A stretch of 64,000 bases of DNA, from positions 2,480,001-2,544,000 of the forward strand of contig PZJY01000001.1 of the NCBI GenBank assembly GCA_031472005.1. Direction: 5' to 3'. The stretch is from Tetracladium setigerum (lineage: Eukaryota; Ascomycota; Leotiomycetes; Helotiales). Below, one piece after another: positions 57,700 through 64,000 of this stretch (within the stretch, counting starts at the first letter, position 1; each line of letters opens with the position of its first letter). The position numbers were made by a program, and so were the translations under genes. Below the pieces are notes generated by a model, which was not told the DNA's origin, ran no database searches, and saw only the letters and a program-made list of their open reading frames with translations.

Positions 57700-60600
57700 G
57701 GTCGTTCCGCAGAAGTCTCGGGTAGATGTACTCGATCAAGACATTCTGAAGTCTGAAGGCCCAAAGAGGACTCACTGCGAGTTGATGTATCAGTTTCTCT
57801 TTGCTTTCCCATCCGTCAGCGGTCAGGAGCATGAACCGCCCTTTTTGCTTACAAGCACGCACACTTTCCGAGCTGGAACGTGAACGTACTCACATCATCG
57901 CGCCTTGGTGAAGATATAAGATTTTCTTGGGAGGGGGATCTTGGGGTCCATCGCTGCTTTGGATTATTGTGGGGGTTTATGCTTTTTGCATCTTTTTCCC
58001 TGCACGAGACATTGTGACTGGGCCGACCTCCCTTGCCTAGGTAGGTAAGTTGAGTTTAGAGAAGACTGTTTTGGGGGCTTCCGGCGTTGGGAAAAAGCAA
58101 ACTATAGAATGTTAGATAAAAGTATGATAAGATTGCTCTTACAGTACTGTACTGTACTGTACAGTAATTGAGATAAATAAGATTATGATTTGGACCCCAT
58201 TCTTTTCTTGAATCTGGACGCGGTTCGAGATCCAGCTATTCGGCTCGATGTGATAGATGACTTTCTCGTATATGTACTGTAGGTATGAATTATAGAGAGA
58301 CAGAACTTAGGGCTCTTGGCCCTCATCACTTGACCTTGCAAGTACAGTAACATGAGATGTTGACCAAGGTGGTCTCTTCTACCACAGGCTGCTGTATACA
58401 ACGAAGGACTGTTGACTGTAGCTCGGGTTCTCCTGTACAACTCGATGTGAAATATCTCGTGACCTTGTTCATCATAGCTTCAACATGCCTCCCTTGAGAT
58501 CTAGTTGGAACAATGGTGTGTACCTGATAATTGTGTCGCGAGGACTGTTTCTCCGAAAAAGCTTGTTTTCTCATCCTCTTGTCTTCACATAACTTTGAAC
58601 CTAATAAGTTGGAGTCTAGACTCGAAGCCAAACCTCTCTCTGCTTGTTCTCTCATCAGATGAGAACCAGTCTTGCAAGCAAGTGCATGAAGTGATGTCCC
58701 ACCTCGCTTGTTTTTCTAATAAGAAAAGTTGGGCGAAAACAATGAAAATAACAATGTCGAAAACAAAAATAACAACAGGCAAGATAGCTGCGGAAATAGA
58801 ACGGTTGAAAGAGTCCTGCAAACATATATCTCAAATCTTCCACCACACACACCACTACTACCACCAGAAGAGACACTTCTGATGTAGCCCAACTCGGCCT
58901 TCCTGAAGAAGAAGAATGAGGATGGCGATGTTTTTCAAAGAAGTGGGCAGCAAACTTCGCACACAAAGACATTGTCGCGATTTCACACGGTGCTTGTACC
59001 TTCTTTTTCTTTCGTATTCCTGACTTTGCCATGTCTCACTTGACGACATACGAGCTCCAACGGCCTCTCCGCGGAGGGAAACGGAATTACTTGAAAAGGT
59101 GTGGAAGGCGACGATGGATAGAATAACAAGAAGGCATTCAAACATGACAGCTGCAATTATGTATTTTTTAATATTTTTTTTTCGGAGAGAGAGGTTCGAT
59201 AGCCGCAAGAAGGTAGTGGTGGGAGTGGTAGTGGGACTGCAATTGAGTGAGCTGCATGCATGCACGGCATTGAAGTTCAGTCGCCGCTCTCGGTGATGGC
59301 ACTGATGGGCCGCTTTTTTGCTGCACACACACACTGCAGGTCTGCAGGTCTGCTGCAGCCCACCCCTCGTCGTCCTTTCTCTCAACGCCACCAGCAGCTC
59401 TCGTACATATTCTCGCCAAAAAAAAATGTTGGACCACCGTTGCTGCTGCATGTCGGGAAGGCCAGCGACAGGGGTCCAGCAGAGATCTTTCGCTTCAACA
59501 GAAAAAAAAGGACGAAAGAGGAATGGAAGTGAGAGAGGAGGCGATAATTCAGCGGAAGTGTTGGGAACGAGAGTGTAGATGGTGGAGGGGTGGAGGGGCA
59601 GAGGGGGTGAATTGGGCAGCAGGAAGAAAGCAAACAGGCTGGGTAAGGCTAAATAAAACGAGCTGAAGGGGAATATCGGCTCGTATTTACAGATCGAGGT
59701 AGGTATGTATGCTTTGTTTGGCTTGGTTGATGCAAAGAGTGAGATGCAGAACGATGTAGAGAGAGTAGTTAGTAGAGCTGCAAGTGCCAGAAGTGCTTAC
59801 TCTCCTGTCTTGTTGTGTGTGTGTGTGTATGGTGAGATGTAGTAGAGAGAAAGAGGGAAATGAGATGGCCGGCATTGAAACTCTAGAACTAGATGGCCCT
59901 GCCGCTAGCCACGGCGAGTGGGCCGGAGAGCTCTCTCGCGCTTGCCGTCGCGTGGGAAGTGGATAGGAATTGGAATTAGAATTGGCATTAGGATTAGGAT
60001 CAGGATTACCTGGCATTAGAATTATTCTACTATTACTACAGTTGTGTTACGAGAATGGCGATGCTTGGCAGTTGGTCGGTGGTGTAGAGTAAGTAAGAGA
60101 GGCGAAAAGAGTGGTCGGCTCGCTTATTTTGGATTCTTGTCGAATATCTGGTCGAAGATCTCGTCGAATTGCGATCGTCCCATCTGCTGGCTCATGATGT
60201 GGAGTCCTCACTCTCCTGTAAGATGATATTCAATACTTCCCATTAGTAAAGAATAGACTGGGTAGTTGGCGATACCCCGCAGAGCTAGATGAATGAGGGA
60301 GCTGGAGAGCTTGCAGAGCTAGATGGATGTTAGTTAGTGATGATGGAGCAGAGTGAAGCAGAGGTTGGTTGGTTGGTTGGTTGATTGGATTTCCTTTGCA
60401 GCTAGAGTAGAGAGGTGTGAAGGAGGGACCGAAAGTTTAAACGGAGGAAGGACGCGCTATGTCTGCATCGGGATGCACTAATTGGGTGATTATGGGTTAT
60501 ATATGGCTGGTTATGGCTGGTTTACCGGTAGTTTACGGTCACAAGGGAATGTTTATGTTTTATTGTAGGATGTTTTTTGTTTGTCTTTCTGTCTCTGTCT

Positions 60601-61404
60601 CTGTTCTGCGACTGCGTCATTTCTGTCGTCAGGGGTGGGGCCGCTCGAGCCAATGAAGACCGGGTTGAGCCAGCCGCCCCACCCAATCAGTAGCCGACAA
60701 TGCACCAACCTCCTTCTAGTCCTCACCCAAAAGCCAATCTGCCCATGTCCCAGTCCCAGTCTGTGTGCAGCAAACAAGCAAGCAAGCAAGCAGCTCGAGA
60801 GGAAGGGAAGGGAAGCTAGCTATTATCTTCGCCTCTCTCTCTCTTTCTCGCGCCCTTTTAACTTCTGCCTTCCTCCTCTTCCTCCCTCTCAGACTTCTAC
60901 TTCTTCACTACCTACCACTCTTCTTCAAGACCTTCTCACTGCCTGTCTGAAGCTGGAACTGACTTGAATTGAATTTGTTTGTTTGGGAATTGCATTGAAT
61001 TGCACACGGCAAGCTTGCATTTGCATTTGCATTTTGGGTACGTTTCCCTCCCTCCCTCGCCTCCTCACATTCAACCACCCACTTGCTCCTGCCCTGCCCT
61101 GCCCTGCACAGCGACCACGGGACTGATCACCAGGTGGGGAAACATAGCTTCGAGGGGAAAGGAAACGTCATATCCTCACACTTCCTACTCACTCCTCCAT
61201 CCACCAGGAACACCACAATCGCTTCAAACTCGTCATTCTTAACACCACCAGCATCCGACCCAGCAAGCAGCATTAACATCAGCAGCTGAAAGCCGCCCAT
61301 CCTCCTCCCGCGCGCCCTCTTCAAATCCCACCACCACCACCGGGATCTCCTCCAACCTCTTCTCCTCCTCCTCCTCCACACAATTACTACAACCTTCCGT
61401 AAAA
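57700..61404. other. long intergenic region upstream of glycogen synthase
   Basis: About 3.7 kb. It contains a TACTG pentamer repeat (about 58143-58164), a TG run near 59813-59828 and a GGTT run near 60365-60382. A minus-strand micro-frame of 23 codons at about 60129-60200 (MSQQMGRSQFDEIFDQIFDK) follows a good CTTACAG acceptor but is too short to call. No supported gene. Confidence 0.45.
60825..61166 (+). promoter_or_regulatory. glycogen synthase promoter/leader, pyrimidine-rich
   Basis: A long C/T tract (about 60828-60945) is the usual context of transcription starts in moulds. Further on, AGGGG at about 61153 matches the core of the stress-response element recognised by Msn2/4-type factors, which regulate glycogen genes in yeast. 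Its activity here is only inferred, and a five-base match is weak. Confidence 0.35.
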
Positions 61405-63786
61405 ATGGCGAATCCAAACCGAGAGGTTAAGAACCATTATCTCTTCGAGGTTGCGACCGAGGTCGCGAATCGAGGTATGTTCCACAACACACAATTCATC
61501 CATCGCCCCAACAATGAAGAGCTGACCAACCTGTGAATAGTGGGTGGCATTTACTCGGTCATCAAATCGAAAGCTCCCGTAACCACCGCCGAATATGGGG
61601 ACCGATACACCCTCATTGGTCCTCTCAACAGAGCCGCTGTAAGTTTGCTACTACTCCTCGACCCTCCGAGACAAAAGGCTAATTCCTCCTAGGCCGCTGT
61701 AGAGGTGGAAGCTCTGACCCCAACCAACCCAATCATTGCCGCGACCATCGAGTCTATGGAAGAGCGAGGTATCCAAATTGTATATGGTAGATGGTTGGTG
61801 GAGGGCGCTCCCCGTGTGATCTTGATCGATACCAAGTCGGCCTATCGTTTCCTTGACGAGTGGAAGGCAGATCTTTGGAATACGGCTGGTATCCCATCGC
61901 CACCGGGAGACGACGAGACCAACGAAGCTGTGGTCTTTGGTTATTTGGTTGCATGGTTCTTGGGAGAGGTAGGCACATCCAAACTGTGATTCCAGAAGAA
62001 TAATCGGCTAACCCAGTACAGTTCGTTGCGCGCGAGAAAACGATTGCCGTCATCGCACATTTCCACGAATGGTTATCTGGTGTAGCTCTTCCTCTCTGCA
62101 AAAAGCGCCGAATCGATTGTACGACCATCTTCACAACCCACGCCACGCTCCTCGGTCGATACCTTTGCGCCGGTTCCGTTGATTTCTATAACAACCTGCA
62201 ATACTTTGATGTGGATGCCGAGGCTGGGAAGCGTGGTATTTACCACAGATATTGCATCGAGCGTGCGGCAACTCACGCTTGTGATGTTTTCACAACCGTC
62301 TCGCATATCACGGCCTACGAAAGTGAGCATCTCCTCAAGCGCAAGCCCGATGGAGTCCTCCCCAACGGTCTGAACGTTACCAAGTTTTCTGCCATGCACG
62401 AGTTCCAGAACTTACATCAACAGTCCAAGGAGAAGATCCACGACTTCGTTCGAGGTCATTTCTATGGCCACAATGATTTCGATCCAGAAAATACCCTCTA
62501 CTTCTTCACTGCCGGTCGTTATGAGTACAGGAATAAGGGTGTCGATATGTTCATAGAGTCCCTAGCCCGTTTGAACCACAGACTGAAGAGTTCCGGATCC
62601 AAAATGACCGTTGTCGCATTCATCATTCTGCCAGCACAAACGCAGTCTCTGACGGTCGAGGCATTGAAAGGACAAGCCGTGATCAAGTCGCTGCAGGATA
62701 CGGTGGACCACATCAAGAATGGAGTTGGAAAACGAATCTTTGAGCGCGCTCTCAAATGGCATGACGGAGAGTCTATGCCTGATGAGAAGGACTTGATCAC
62801 AAGCCAGGATCGCATCCTTCTTCGCAGGCGCTTGTTTGCCATGAAGAGGCACGGCCTTCCCCCAATCGTGACCCACAACATGGCCAACGATGCCGAAGAC
62901 CCAGTTCTGAATCAGATCCGAAGAGTCCAACTCTTCAACCACCCATCCGACCGTGTCAAGATTGTTTTCCACCCAGAATTCTTGAATTCCGCGAACCCGG
63001 TCCTGCCAATGGATTACGATGATTTCGTTCGTGGTACCCATCTCGGTGTTTTCTCTTCATACTACGAGCCATGGGGTTATACTCCTGCCGAGTGTACCGT
63101 CATGGGTGTTCCCAGCATCACCACCAATTTGTCCGGTTTCGGGTGCTACATGGAGGAACTCATCGAGAACTCGACCGATTACGGTATCTATATCGTGGAT
63201 CGACGTATGAAGGGTGTTGACGATTCCGTTAACCAACTCACCTCCTACATGTTCGATTTCGCCGCAAAGTCCCGTCGTCAACGTATCAACCAGAGAAACC
63301 GAACCGAGCGTCTCTCGGATTTGTTGGATTGGAAGCGAATGGGTATGGAGTATGTCAAGGCCAGACAACTTGCTCTCCGAAGAGCCTACCCAGCCTCGTT
63401 TGACGGTGAAGAAGAAGCAGACTACATCACTGGCGTTGACCGAAAGATCTCCCGTCCCTTCTCGGTTCCAGGTTCGCCAAAAGATCGCAGCGGTATGATG
63501 ACCCCTGGCGATTTCGCCAGTCTGCAAGAGGGCCGAGAGGGATTGAGCACAGAGGATTACGTTGCGTGGAAGTTGCCGTAAGTTTTCATTTTTCAATTGA
63601 GGAGATGATGAGAGTACCGTTACTAACAATTCATAAAGTGAGGAGGAAGACCCAGACGAGTATCCATTCCCGCTCACCCTCAGATCGAAGCGAAGCACCG
63701 GACCCGCCAGCCCACTTGACGGCATAATCTTGAACGGTGGGGCGGTTGCAGCACCAGCCGCACCCGCAGCAGAATCAACATCATAA
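61405..63786 (+). CDS. GSY1: glycogen synthase (GT3 family)
   Basis: Transfers glucose from UDP-glucose to the growing glycogen chain in the cytosol. Exons: 61405-61474, 61541-61638, 61693-61968, 62022-63577 and 63639-63786; all phases agree, 715 residues, the normal fungal length. Landmarks: LFEVATEVANRVGGIYSVI near the N-terminus (sugar-nucleotide binding), HFHEWLSGVALP, TTIFTTHATLLGRYL, and the catalytic EPWGYTPAE with its two Glu residues. The Arg cluster RRQRINQRNRTERLSDLLDW is the site through which glucose-6-phosphate activates eukaryotic glycogen synthases. The C-terminal tail, with SRPFSVPGSPKDRSG, carries Ser/Pro sites likely phosphorylated to turn the enzyme off, by family analogy. 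No frame breaks are present, unlike trpC and NUP188. Confidence 0.96.
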
Positions 63787-64000
63787 CCATGAAGCGATTT
63801 TGAAGGATTGAACGAGGAATTTGTGAATATTTGGAAGGAGCTTTGTCGGATTTGGGGAAGGGGGAAGTGGGGGAAATGGAAGGGAAGGAAATACACGGCC
63901 AAGGGGAGTGATCAGGGCGAAAAACTTTGCATGGAACAGGAGCCAAAAAAACAGAAAGGGATCGCTCCGCCTTGACGAAGGGGGCTAAGCTAATACTGTA
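63787..64000. other. 3' flank of glycogen synthase gene
   Basis: Probable 3' untranslated sequence, G/A-rich. Nothing else is seen before the window ends. Confidence 0.5.

Noticed and set aside
58207..58230. GGTTCGAGATCC, resembling a tRNA B box
   Set aside because: No matching A box, acceptor stem or anticodon arm could be folded around it on either strand.

Overview
The window is nuclear DNA of a filamentous ascomycete (Pezizomycotina). The gene structures show this: most genes have short GT-AG introns of about 45-100 bases, with CTAAC-like branch points visible in several. The tryptophan gene has the fused three-enzyme fungal form, and there are fungal GPI-anchored wall proteins, a CrpA-type copper ATPase and a dimethylallyltryptophan-synthase-type prenyltransferase. 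A leotiomycete (Helotiales-like) origin is a guess from overall protein flavour, not shown directly. Intergenic DNA is long and rich in microsatellites.

Layout. 0-5 kb: a BRCT-WGR protein and the trifunctional tryptophan enzyme TrpC, both on the minus strand. 5.2-10.9 kb: the nucleoporin Nup188 (plus). 12.1-13.8 kb: an eight-exon aromatic prenyltransferase with no visible secondary-metabolite backbone gene. 13.8-16 kb: an AT-rich island with a 90-base tandem repeat and a short element bounded by inverted repeats. 16-19 kb: a GNAT acetyltransferase and a Ser/Thr-rich GPI protein. 19-24.6 kb: mostly simple-sequence DNA around the small mitochondrial chaperone gene TIM9. 24.6-28.1 kb: a Sac7-like RhoGAP. 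29.6-33.5 kb: a FAM32A homologue, a small Cys-rich protein and an INSIG homologue. 34.7-42.3 kb: a CrpA-type copper ATPase and, 3.2 kb away, a BIM1-like copper-binding surface protein. 44.9-57.7 kb: an F-box/LRR protein, a DUF7587-like protein with ADP-ribosyltransferase-like motifs, a five-zinc-knuckle protein, and hypothetical genes. 61.4-63.8 kb: glycogen synthase.

How genes relate. Most are ordinary housekeeping genes with no shared pathway. Two possible functional neighbourhoods stand out: copper export plus copper capture at 34.7-42.3 kb, and tryptophan synthesis (trpC) 7 kb from an indole-type prenyltransferase. The second may be chance.

Data quality matters. Three conserved genes (trpC, NUP188 and the GNAT gene) contain six apparent frameshifts. 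Every one is a net loss of one base in or beside a run of G or C, and putting one base back in each makes all exon phases fit. This looks more like homopolymer undercalling in the assembly than real gene decay. The remaining genes read through cleanly.
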